NCBI GenBank assembly: GCA_022113835.1
Contig: JAILWY010000006.1
Location: 5,084,001 to 5,148,000, forward strand
Reading direction: 5' to 3'
Length of the DNA stretch: 64,000 bases
DNA from: Atopsyche davidsoni
Taxonomy: Eukaryota > Arthropoda > Insecta > Trichoptera > Hydrobiosidae
Below, one piece after another: positions 13,301-25,300 of the stretch. Within the stretch, counting starts at the first letter, position 1. Each line of letters starts with the position of its first letter. Below the pieces are notes generated by a model. That model was not told the DNA's origin. It did no database searches and worked only from the letters and a program-made list of their open reading frames with translations. The translations under genes were made by a program, and so were the position numbers.

Positions 13301-15190
13301 AATCAAAGCTGATGATATAATACGAATATAATGAAAAATTACTAGAAAAAGTTTGACAAGAGTTATTTAGAAATTGAAAATTGTAAATTGACATATGCAT
13401 GGGCGAATGTCTACATAGTATATTTTAAAATTATATTACAAATAAAAGAGACTTATGATCACTCAACGTGATTTTTGGATAGTAACAAATATATCTATTG
13501 TAAAGACTGACCAACATAATATTAGTATTAACATTAATATTTTTTTTTATACATATGTGATCACGTACACAAACCATTTTCAATTATAAGTTTCAGATTA
13601 CACCAATAGATCTTCCATTAACAAAATCTTCGCTATAATTATTTGCAATAGGCAAAAAGGGATATTTATTCTGGACAATAGCATCTTAAATCACAAATAA
13701 ATTTACATCCGACTTTATCGCCTCTTTGCCTAGACTTCACTCAATTCCTGAAAAACAATTCCCAAAATCAAACTACCAGGTAAATTCCTGGTTCTGAGTG
13801 AATAAAAATAATTTGCATGCATACATTATAATAGTTTAAAAGATACTCTAATAAAATTATATAACTAAAATCCCACCCTACAAAGGTTTACATAGAAGAT
13901 TAAACTTCCTTCGTAGGTTGATTGTTTCAAAAAGTACTTCCCATTTAATTATTCCTATATGTTATAGTTTTTGCTATCGATTTATTAAAACAAATAATTT
14001 AAAAAAATAGTGCTTTGAATAGATTTGTATAAATTTCAGCCACGAACCAGATAAATAGTAAATCTATTTGTTTGTTTAAATACCAAGTGTCACGTTAGAA
14101 TCCAGTGAGATTTTATTATTCACTATATTTTTGAGTTTATATTTAATTATGTGACATTTTATTTTTGTTACAAAAGCCTTTATGTTTCCGCCTCGCTTAC
14201 AAATGCTACATCCATTTCCTCTACATAGTCGACGCCAGGTATTTCCTGTCAACCAAAAAAATAAATAGCATACTTCCTGTAAAAAGTTTATACTATTGTC
14301 GTTGGGATTTTCAAGTTAGACAAAAAATTATAAAAGTTACACATAAACCTAATCCAACACAAAAGGTAAAATCTAGACATCATTTATTTCAAACGGAAAA
14401 CGGATAAGGCTTTTTTGTAAATCTACCATTGTTATTTTCACATAAACGAATTTTATTATTTTCAAACTTTTATAAGATTTCAATAGATAAGCATGTTTAA
14501 ATATAGTTACACCGTTATTATGTTTATTACCCCCACAAAGCCCGTATGTCCCATGCTTTCATGCTATGGTAAACAAACTGTTTACACAATAATATGCAAT
14601 CACTTCCAGTCTCATCATAACAGATTCGACATTGTGATAATAACCAGAAAGCAACAAATTATACATGCATTTTAAGTCAATACAATGAATATCAAATGCT
14701 TATAGTCATATTGAAGAAAGTACCGTGTGCATAAATAAAATAAAAAATCATGTAAATATACATAAAATGCAGGTGTTAGTAATAAAAAGAGGAAAAAAGT
14801 AAGACCTACCGTTATGGGATCCATTAGGCACAAGTTCGTGCGTTTTAGTAGACATCCAGTTTGAAGACACAGCACAAAGAGTTCACCAAAAGTACGACAA
14901 GGACCAAAGCAGTGCGAACATGCGCGACACCACCCCCGAGGGCCGCAGAGGAGGCCAGATCTTACAAACACACGCTAAATAGTGACAGGAATGGCTGCCA
15001 GGACTCCATTGTACTATTTGTACGCTTTAAAAGAACTCAAATACTCTCGATGCCTTTACACAGCCAGAAATATAATTTAACATGACTGCTGTACTTGAAG
15101 TAATGAAAGTACTTTGTGTCTTTTTTTAAAATTATCCTGTTGGCATTTTCAAGCGAAGAATTTCGTTAAAGCATGCCAATAGGATATGTG

Positions 15191-15237
15191 GGCGAAACTA
15201 GTCACATTAAAAATAAAACGTGGAAAAATCACAAAAA
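15191..15237 (+). repeat. Interspersed repeat R1, copy 3
   Basis: The plus strand reads GGCGAAACTAGTCACATTAA, then AAATAAAACGTGGAAAAATC and an A-rich end. It differs from copies 1 and 2 at two bases of the GGCGAAACCGGTCAC core. An imperfect stem (CCTGTTGGCAT against ATGCCAATAGG, 15138-15183) precedes it. Confidence 0.55.
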
Positions 15238-15572
15238 CAGCATTAATTTAAAAAAATATAATGACTGTTTACTCAAAGAGTTTTACTGCATTATTAAAAA
15301 AAAATACTTAGATTATTAATATCATAACAATGGAATTTAATGATTTAGGTGCGATAGACTTGATTTGATAATCCGAGCGGAAATTCAAACTGGTTGAGTT
15401 TGAGGGAGCCATATTTATATTAAATTGGGTTTAAAATGTTGAAGATCATATCATAATCATGCATCAAAAGGCCAATAAAAAGAATGCATCATCGATCATT
15501 GCATGCATCTGTAAAAGTGTTTACCAGTTTTTTTTAACAATTTTTCTGGAAACAGCTTCTTTAGGTTTTCTT

Positions 15573-15619
15573 TCAGTTTCTAGATCTGGATTGCAGTCCG
15601 TATTTTGGTCCTGGTTTTC
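15573..15619 (-). CDS. Candidate alternative terminal exon of the serpin-3-like gene
   Basis: The exon 8 frame of the serpin could splice at CAAG|GTAACC (about 16198) into an acceptor here (GCAAAG|GAAAAC). In the required phase this adds GKPGPKYGLQSRSRN and a TGA at 15575-15573, in place of the unspliced tail. The local base composition is less AT-rich than its flanks, as expected of an exon. A longer frame is open in another phase, so the reading is ambiguous. No transcript evidence is available. Confidence 0.25.
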
Positions 15620-16032
15620 CTTTGCATAAAAGTAGCTTTTATTGATAATTCACAAATAAATAAAATATAGATATGTATAGTAAGTAGACATAGAATAAAT
15701 CTTTAAATATCACAAGAATTGAAAAATTACTTATAAAGTTTTTATAATTTATATATAATACATTCAATATATATTTATTTCTGATATTAAAATTTATAAT
15801 TTACTTTAATACTTTTAAAAAAGTAGGCTATATTTTTGTTATCTTCCTGATGTTTTGTTCATTGTTTGACAGCGATCCGGCACCATAGCGTGGTAGTTTT
15901 TCGATAAATTCGTTGGACATTAACAAATAAATTAATATTGAAAAGAACAACACAACATAGCGTCCCAAAATGTCGACACGCACATAAACCATAAACCTCA
16001 TTATGTGTTAGAATAAACAATACAAACACAAC

Positions 16033-16038
16033 TTTATT
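16033..16038 (-). terminator. Candidate polyadenylation signal of the serpin-3-like gene
   Basis: AATAAA on the minus strand, about 120 nt beyond the unspliced stop codon at 16157. AATAAA is common by chance in DNA this AT-rich, so this is a position-based guess. If the alternative 3' exon is used, a signal further left would be needed. Confidence 0.3.
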
Positions 16039-16156
16039 TTTATATGTACACGTTAAAATATACGAAGGAGGATGATTTTTTTTAAACGGGTAGTCAAAGT
16101 TAAGAGATGAACTACGTTGGTCTACTGTATATGTCGATAGGTTAATGTTCAAGTTT

Positions 16157-16389
16157 TCAGGGAGTGATGATGAAGAATCTGTTTGAATGGTTACCTTGAG
16201 GCGGTGGCGGTGGCGGTGAAGGAGGTTCCTCGTTGCTGTAGGATCCCGACATCTTGGTGGGGTCGTCGATCTTTCCGACAAACATGATCTGCTTATTCAC
16301 TTCATCAGCGATGAAAAAGAGGAATGGCTTGTTGGCTATGAACTCCTCCTCGTAGTCGTCTTCGCCGAACTTGTTAACTAGGGATACCT
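16157..16389 (-). CDS. serpin-3: Serpin-3-like terminal exon: distal reactive loop and C-terminus
   Basis: This exon supplies P7 onward: EVSLVNKFGEDDYEEEF, then strand FIANKPFLFFIADE and the final core strand IMFVGKIDDP. It ends in an unusual tail: SGSYSNEEPPS, six prolines, then QGNHSNRFFIITP and TGA. The intron before it splits the loop between P8 (Thr) and P7 (Glu), so a swapped last exon would change the cleavage site. I found no second RCL exon in the roughly 400 bp between exons 7 and 8, nor in the downstream intergenic DNA. A weaker donor (CAAG|GTAACC) inside the tail leaves the true C-terminus open. Confidence 0.85.
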
Positions 16390-19300
16390 CTGTAAAAAAA
16401 ATAGACCACCATTTCAAATGGAGACACCAGATGAACACAAACAGGAGTAAAAAAAAAGGCAAATCATATATTGTTTAAATGTAAAAAATATTTGTGTAAT
16501 TGATAGTGATATCACTCATGGGTTTGTATAATATTTATTGTAATCTAATGCACCAATATTCGGTTTTATAGTTTAGCTCAGTAAAAAAGTATATATTATT
16601 GTCATGATTTTCAGATAGTTCAAATCTTATAAGATAATATATCTCAAATGAGTTTTTTTCTTAATATTTTATAAGTCACATGGCGGATCTGGTTGGCTTT
16701 GTTTAAATTTTAAATTAATAAAAAACCGATATTCAGTATATGGTACTAGAATACGTAATAAAAAATTGAAGGCTCAGCACTTTACCTGTGACGGAGGAGG
16801 CCTCGCTGCCCAGCTCATTGAGCTCGATGGCAGTCTTCTGGATGATGTTGGACACGTGCAGCTTGTGCTTCAGGGTCGCTCCTCTGGCCATGCCAGGCAG
16901 AGAGGCTGTGTTCTCAAACAGAGCCTTGATTCCCAACTGAAATCATAAGTGTCGTTCTATTATTAGGCGTTCATTAAAATATCTATTCTATGACATATAC
17001 AGTGATATTTATCCATAAATTATCTTATGTTATGCTTGGTCTTAATTGACATCGACGGGCTTCAAATATGATATCATAACAAATCTAGTATCTATCACAG
17101 CTATGTATGTTAATTAAGACTTGAAGCAGAAGTTTATCTTTATAAGAAACTATTTTCAGAATTTTTACAGGACTTGAAAGTTACGAATTAAATCCGGCTG
17201 ATTATTATTGATTTCGTGTTTTCTAGAATTACGAATATTACGGTTATCAATAATACCATCTGTGGAAATAAATAAACCCTGGGATACACGAAATCTCATT
17301 GAGTGTCAAAGAGACAGAAGCAGCGTAACAGAAAACAATAGATGATTTAGCTTGGCTACGCTATACAAATGTTTTTATTGAGCAGTACATCAAAAGCAAA
17401 TAGATTTTTTGACGGTGTAACCAGCAAGATAGAATCAAATGGAAAAAATGGAGAGTTAGTAAATATTCTTACATCCTCGAGGACAGGAATAAGTTGAGAC
17501 TCGAAGGTGAACTGGAACTTGGGCAGGACCACTTTGACATTGGCCTCCTGCAGGTAGTACGACTCACGGTTGAGGCGGTTGGGGTTCACCTGGTGGATGA
17601 GGTCTGACAAGCCTTCGCGGCTGTTGGGCAGGATCAGAGTCATCGCCAGCCGTCCGCCCTGGAAACCACGAAAAAAATTAATTAAATAGCGAATCGTTTT
17701 TGAAACATCATAATTTACTTGCTGCCTGCGCTACCTTATTTCCCCTCTACTCATAGCATATGTACATTTGTAGATACTAACGGGATTATGTATTGCAGAT
17801 CTACTGTAATTTTTAATATTTTTAATAAATCATTTATTTTTATTAAGTCAAATCGACAGTGGATGTTTGCATCATTGACGTATTTAATCAATATATATTA
17901 TATGAGGAACTATTTGTAATAGCATGATTAAAATATCAAAACCAATGTTTCAGCGAATTAAATTATTATAACCTCACGTGATATAAGTATACATATTTTT
18001 TTAATACGACCATTATAACATGAATTAAAAATATAATAGTACTATTAGACGATGAACGCGGTGTTATTTTTTTAAACTTTTCTTAGAAGTTAAAAATCAT
18101 TCAAAATAACAACACCATCATAGAATTTAATAAATATTTATGATGTTATTTTATATCAAGATATTCCAGGAAATAATAGTCTCTACAAAATGATTACGCC
18201 TCCATACAAAAATAATCATCTTCCGGTGCCGACACAGCAATGTAACAATACGTTATGCTTTTTGTATTATTTATCCTAATTAATCAGAGGAAGTGCTGCA
18301 AATTGAAGACCATGAAAGATCTATTATCATAAACAAAGCAAATAAATCAATTATCTCCGTATGCACGTATCGCTTGATGGTTCCTATAGAATATGTTTAT
18401 CCTTAGATAGCCTTGTAATTCAACACGTAGAAACCGGTGAAATAAATAAACATGTATCATCAGAGTATTGTATCACTCGGGAAAACCCAGGCTACTCTGC
18501 TCAGTGACCGCTGCGGGTTATTTTTAAAAACAAAATATGCAATTATTCTCAAACTTTATTACATACAATTTTTTCTATCTGAGCTGTAGTAATTAAACAT
18601 GAGAATTCATAACTTTAAATTGTTTCACGGATGAAATCTTTGAATCAAAATTAAAATTTTACGTAACAATATTGAAAGAATTCAGATATTCTTTAAAACC
18701 ATTTTTTTAGTTGACAGAATATTATTTTATAAAAATAAAGCTAATATACATTAAAAAAATATTTATATATATAATGAAAATAATAACTTTTTATTTAAAT
18801 CTTCACAGTGAGTTTATTAAAATTTTGTTTTGCATAACCAGTTAACCTAGTTACGCAAAACAAGATTTTAATAAACTCACTGTGAAGATTTAAATAAAAA
18901 GTTATTATTTTCATTATATTTGGATCTTCGCCATTCAAATGCCTTGTCCCTCAACAACAAAAAAATATTTATTTAAAAAAAAAATTGTTATGTAGTATTT
19001 GTATACATTTTAATGTATTTTAAGTATATACTACATGTTTTACATTTTTGACGTTTTGCAGTACGAAAACATACGCTTTTTTTTACATATTAGATAAAAG
19101 TGGCATTGTAATACAATAATTAAAATAGTACTAATGGCAGGATGAGTGTTAATTTAGAGTGAACAATTAGAGCTGGGATTTATCACACAGTGTTGTGACA
19201 TTCCTGTTAGTCTCCGTGACCATTGTTTTGCTTGTTATGTTTGCCCGTTGAGAGAGATGTGTGCCAAGGAGAAATTTTTCTGAGGTGCATAAAAAACCCG

Positions 19301-22300
19301 ACGCTAAACGTGTCTGTTTATTTTATGTCTTGAATAAATTGTAGTCATTTCTTTTATATTTAAAATCTTACTATATGTTAATAAATCTAATATTTCTTAT
19401 AAAAAAATGCACTGAATACACCGACATTGTGTATGTAAAGTGCAATGAAATACGGAATAATATAGGATGTGGTCTTACTTGGTAGGGCATCTTGAGGATC
19501 TTGGCGTCTAGGCTCGTGGACTGGTAGAAGAGGAACTTCTCCTTCTGGTACATAAGGGGCACGGAGATGGAGTTCTTGGCACTGATGTGGAACATGCCAG
19601 GCTTTGTCTCATTCGCCATGAACTGCTTGACCCACTTGCCACGGAAGTACACCGACGTCAGCAGCAGGATCACGGTGTTCTCCAGGTCATCTGAATACCA
19701 AAAAATATGTCGGATTTAATAATATGAGAATACGAAAATTTGTACACATCACTTTGAAATCTTACACTAAATGGGTTATTTAAAATAAGACTAGCCTGTT
19801 TCCATATATTAAAAGAAAAGGTCTATTTTAGAAATTAAAAACTCAACCCATTATCACATGGTGTCAAGTTTTTTTTTCACTTTCACAACTTTTTCAGTGA
19901 ATTTCAGCCATTACACAATTCTGTCATGACTCTACCTTACCAGAAAGTAACGTGAAAACAACCTGAAGTGAAACAGTTCTTATTAGAATCAGATAATTGC
20001 AGAGTTGATATTTCGTAGACTCTTCGAGATACACATAGATTAATTTAATATCTTGAAATGTACTCCAAAGCATAAAATTATACTTGCACTATTGACAATT
20101 TTTATCTTGTTACCATTAATTATTTCTTTGATTTAAATATGCAATGTTTTTATAAAATCAGTAATGCAATCCAAACATCAACCATCGAAGTAATAATGAT
20201 TAGTTGTTATGCTGACGTAATTCACTATTTTTTAAATTAAATTTCAAGAAAAGAGTCATTGAGATATTGGAGGTTAATTGATGTAAAGTTTTTCCGAGAA
20301 TTGAGGAGGTAGGATTGATAACTTGCGTATATTAACAATGCAAAAGCCTTGCAAATTCGTATTGATATACCTTCCATATAGAGACAATCATAATTTTCTG
20401 TTATAAATATAAATAATCTTACTGTAGATACAGTATAAAGTATATTTACTAACACATACATAGTAAAATTGTGTTAGCCTAAGTTAAACGGATAATTATT
20501 ATTTTAATAAAATACTGTTTATTGTACTAGCGAGATTTTTTCAAGTTTATCTATTATTTTATAAAAAATATTTTTTAACATGAAATAAAAATTAAATATA
20601 AAATAATTCAAATCTCGCTGTGTGCTACCAACACTTAAACATTTATTTTTAGATTATTACCAAACTTTTCATATCATTTGACCTCGTTTCTGTAAGGTAT
20701 TGTTTATTATTAAATCCTTGCTCTACATTAAACATTATATTTTTATCAAAATAATGTCTAGTTTTAAACAAATAAATTCACAAATTGCTTCAAATTTCAA
20801 CCCGACAGTTTTATTTACCTGGCACGATTGTTTTATGTCCGATTGTACTTTATGACTTTATTAATGCATAAATACGCTTTTATTTCAAACAAAAAATGTA
20901 CCTTTTCAAAATGACAAAACCTGTGGTAAGGCACCCACACCTTGCGGTTATTAACTTGTTTATCTTTACATTAAAAAATCTAGAAAAATTTGATTTATGT
21001 TATCAATCGTTTAAAATTTAAAAACCACGAATAACTACAAAATATAAAATAATAAGAAATAACCTAATACGTAAATGCATGTCCCAGTAAAAAGTATACG
21101 TAAATGTATGCAGGTTTTTTGTTGATCGTAATAATTCACAGAAACCTATTTTTTTACACCGGAACTAACAATTGGTTTTTAGAGTTTCCTAATTGAGTCA
21201 TTTCCATTATTTTTGTGGTTATGCTAACGATATCAGTGTCGAAAATGCACCGAAAATCTCATTTTATTTTTACGCAGTGTGCAATTTAATTAAAATGTAT
21301 TCAAAACATTGAATCGCTTTATCCTTTAATACAATCCATAAAACAAAGGATGTAGGCCACTGAAATAAAATTAATGAGAAAAAATAAACGCTGCTGACTT
21401 GATAGCTATTGTAGAACTCCTAAAGCTTAAAATATTTTAATAATTTATTATATATTTCAGGGTCAAGGTATATATCGTATAGCTGAAGATATATACTCTT
21501 TTTTTACTTGAACTATATTTTTAATAATATTAAGTACTTATTAAAAAAAATAACATCGAATTTAACACTTTAAAGTCCATGGCTCTTACAACCATTGAGG
21601 GGTGATGGCTTTTATTTTTTTAGAGCAAAAATCGGCGGCCTTTCACGTAAGCTCTGTGATTACAGTACAGTGCTAAAAAGACACTCAAAAAGGTGGTCTT
21701 TTTCTGAGGCAGAATACATTTTCACGTACTTTTTTTTTCAGACCGTTTGTTTGTGATGTTTCCTCTAAACTGGTTTCGTGCCAGCAGGTCGGAGCGCCCA
21801 GTGCGTCAGACTAATGCGCTCGCTTATTATGTATCGGCTTGACCCCGGCTGTATCTGCTAACCTTCGCGATAGGAAACCTCGCCTTGTTCAAAATTTTGC
21901 AGACGATTTACACGCACCAGCTAAATTCTTTATTTTCACTTGCCGATGCTCCTCAATGCTTTGAATCAGTATGAAATATATTAAAAATACTAGCATTGAC
22001 TGTATTTAATATAAGACCGAATTCCGAACAAATTTCCTCGGCCTTCGAACAAATTGAAGCAGAGAATATTCTAACCGAGCATATTGACGAAACTTGTTGG
22101 GTCAAAAAATGCAATGTGGGAATATCACTAAAAATTATTTTAATAAAAATATTAGCTTTTACGGTGTTAATCGAAATATCTATAATAAATATACAATGAT
22201 AGCAAGAATTTTATATTTATTTTGAATACTTTGATCCACACAGTCAGAGCCAGTATTTTTTTCAATGTTCATACTGATTTAACATAAAATACAAACAACT

Positions 22301-25300
22301 GATAGCTGCTGGTTAGTTCAAAGTCTTAGCAAGCACTTTTATTTATTAGTGATTTTTAATATAAATTGTTAATCGCTGAAGAAAATTTATTCACAACATC
22401 TTCACTATTAAAAACATGTATTTTTTTCAATTTTTACATTTTAGGGCAAACAATGCATTATTGATTTTTTAGACGACAGGCCACTGATATTATATTTTGA
22501 ATACGGTGTATCTAATATTTTTTAAACCATCGACAACTTCAACAATTCTTTATTATTTAATATTAATTCCGTTAGGTGTATTATACTTTAAATAAAAAAT
22601 CTTGAACTGGATTAAAGAACATATTTGCAACGGCAAAAAATTATTTACACAAACGCTGTTTATATTTATTCGAGTTTTTGAGAAAATGCTTGATTGTCGT
22701 CGTGTCACTTGTCTTGCATTGTCTAGTGAAGGGGTGGTCAACTTTTATATACACAAGATGTACTTTTTATTTTAAAAATTTATCGCGTTCGACATGTTGA
22801 CATAGACGTAGTCCATGTAGGAAGAGGGAGGTGTGAAATACATACTATTTTTATACACCGTGTTTCAGTACGAGGTGCACTCTCGAGAGCTATGGGTAGA
22901 TAAGCAAAATATAATATCGACCAAAATTGGCTTTGTGATCGACTTGTTGGCCACCCCTGGTCCAGTATTTTGGCACGTCTCATGCATGCCGGTCCGCACG
23001 GCGTCCATTGTGTAGAGGACAAGTAAACAAACGAGTTTTGTTCTCCAACAAGCCGGGCCGTCTCGAATGCCTCCAGCCATGGAGCGACAAAAACACCTTT
23101 GAATAATAATTTTTTATTTCGGTTCAAATATCCAGTCTCGTAATTATTTTTCTGTGAATTCTCCACGTTTTGTTATAAACAGTCACATATTCTGAGCTGG
23201 TGGTGTGACCTACCTAAGTAATTGCGATTCAAAATCTATGTAAATACAGACCTTTGGAAAGCAAAACTCTTATGTTTAGTAAAATCCTATACAGTTATAT
23301 AAAGTGGAAATCCCGAATGCCAAACAAGTATCTATAAAATATGCATGTATTATAATTATCGCAATATAATATATTTATGCTTTCTTCGGCAGGTGTCTCT
23401 CCTCAGAGGATGTTAGTCTGTTCATGTTCAGTATATTTATCCAAATGCTAGCCAAGGTAGGTCAGCACAGATCCTTACTAACAATATTGTCTCCGGTTCG
23501 AATGCAATATTAAGCAATGCAGTATTTTTTAAATTCTGTAATATTATTTATAAAATGCTTCGCGAATTTTTTTCTTTTGAGGTTTTCTATAATTCTCTGA
23601 TAGAATAAATACAGAATCACCCGAACATGCTGCATCTTATTGATTAAACACTTGCGGCACAGAGGATCTCACAGATTACATGTTTTAAAAACACATTTGG
23701 ATAATTGAATGTTTTCTGCTATAATTAACACAGTTTCATAGTTAAATATCAAAATACCGTCAATTCATGTAACACAATTAAGAAGATGTTTCAAAGGTGA
23801 TAATGTGTTTTAATCACTCTACAGAAGCAGCCTTGGATTACCAGTTAAATATTGGCAAATCCTTTTTCACAACTATCAATATTTCTTAGAAAATAAAGTT
23901 GATACCCTTGAATTATTTTAATATTTGTCGAAGCGATAGACTTGCAGGAATCGCTATGCTAAGGAGAGAAAAGAGCTCACCTGGGTTGACGAGATGGTCG
24001 ATGTTGTTGTTGGTGACGTCCTTGATCCAGTCGTTGGCCTCCTTAGCGGCGTTGGCCACGTTGGAGAAGTCGATGTATTGTATGTCCGTGTCAAATATGG
24101 CTTTGATCTTGGCGGCATACATCTGCTGGACCTTGAGGTCTTGCTCCACCAGCATACGGGACCCGAGGTTCAGGATATAATCCCCGGTGGATTCGGGCTG
24201 CAATTATATCAAAAATATTCCATCAAGAATTTTGAGATCCATATTTAACTTATAAATAAGGTGGTTTCATAGATATAGGCTCTAGGTATAAATTTTTGTT
24301 GTATTTTTTTTGCACTTTATTGAATATCAAGTTACAATTGAAACTTATAAAGAGCGAGATGATCTATTAACGACGAGATTTTTGAAACATTAATAAAAAA
24401 TGAGTCGGTCGATTCATACAGGAATCTATTACGTACTGAGTATATGTAGAGTGCAAATAAACATCATATAAAGGTTATTATAACTTGAGCTAGCCGATAA
24501 TTTATTGAGAAATTAAAATAACAGCCGATGAAGAGTATTGATTAATATTATTTTTGCTTTATATTAATATATGAAATCCAGATTCTATTTAGAGTTTAAT
24601 CGGTGTACTACCAGAAATAATTTATATTTTTTGTGTGAACTTATATGATAGGAAGCATCATCACATTCTGTAAAGTATATATAAAATTTTACACTTGTAG
24701 CCAAAGTTGTTTTATGTTATGAAATAACATTAAAATCCATGATGAATTCTCAATAAATTATTGAATAAAGACATTTTACACAACAGAGTAACTTTACCAT
24801 GGTGGCGTTCCTTATGTTTTCGAACTTCTTCTTGAGGAGCAGTTCCTCCCGCGGGAAGTCCAGGACCTGCTCGATCTCCTTCTTCGTCTTGCCCTCCGCC
24901 GCGTAGAACATCGTGGCCAGGGCCATCTTCAAGCAGATGGGCGACACCAGCACATTGGCCTGCTCCGGGTTGTTCAGCCTCTGTCGACAGCAGCAGCTTC
25001 GTTAGCGAGTCGCAAAACTCTCACGAGCTCGTGAGATTTCAACGGCTGAATCAAATATTGTATGCATTGTCCCCCAAAACGACCCGTTAAACTCACCAGT
25101 ATATACGCAAAGACAAGCATGGCATACTCATTATTAACTAAGTATTTACTATTACTAATATGATTAGGCACATTAGTTCATATATAGAAGATGATTTCAA
25201 AGAAACTCTCAGAAAAATATCATCGTGATTTGTGTGGGATTTTTTCTGTGGGAGAGTTTCTTTGAAATCATCTTCTATATATGAACTAATGTGCCTAATC

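Larger units (their letters stand above)
1531..15540. other. Intergenic region between the two serpin genes, no gene recognised
   Basis: About 14 kb of AT-rich DNA. Open frames are short and show no recognisable domains or splice-compatible serpin exons. GC-richer patches (about 4180-4510, 5090-5280, 6900-7050, 10380-10520, 14880-15010) look like worn transposable-element fragments. Three copies of one interspersed repeat are listed separately. No RNA gene, CRISPR array or long open frame was seen. Confidence 0.6.
19740..23980. other. Serpin intron 4, non-coding with repeat debris
   Basis: This is mostly AT-rich DNA between serpin exons 4 and 5. It holds a tRNA-like GC-richer patch near 21.8 kb and a small hAT-like element at 22.7 kb. 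A further GC-richer patch (about 22970-23100) has an open minus-strand frame with no recognisable domain. No additional serpin exon was found. Confidence 0.55.

Noticed and set aside
15859..16281. 140-codon minus-strand frame overlapping the serpin tail
   Set aside because: It is a shadow frame of the serpin's proline-rich codons running on into AT-rich 3' sequence, and has no domain.
22780..23166. 128-codon minus-strand frame in a serpin intron
   Set aside because: It runs from unique-looking DNA into the hAT-like element, with no serpin or transposase motif. It is probably repeat debris.
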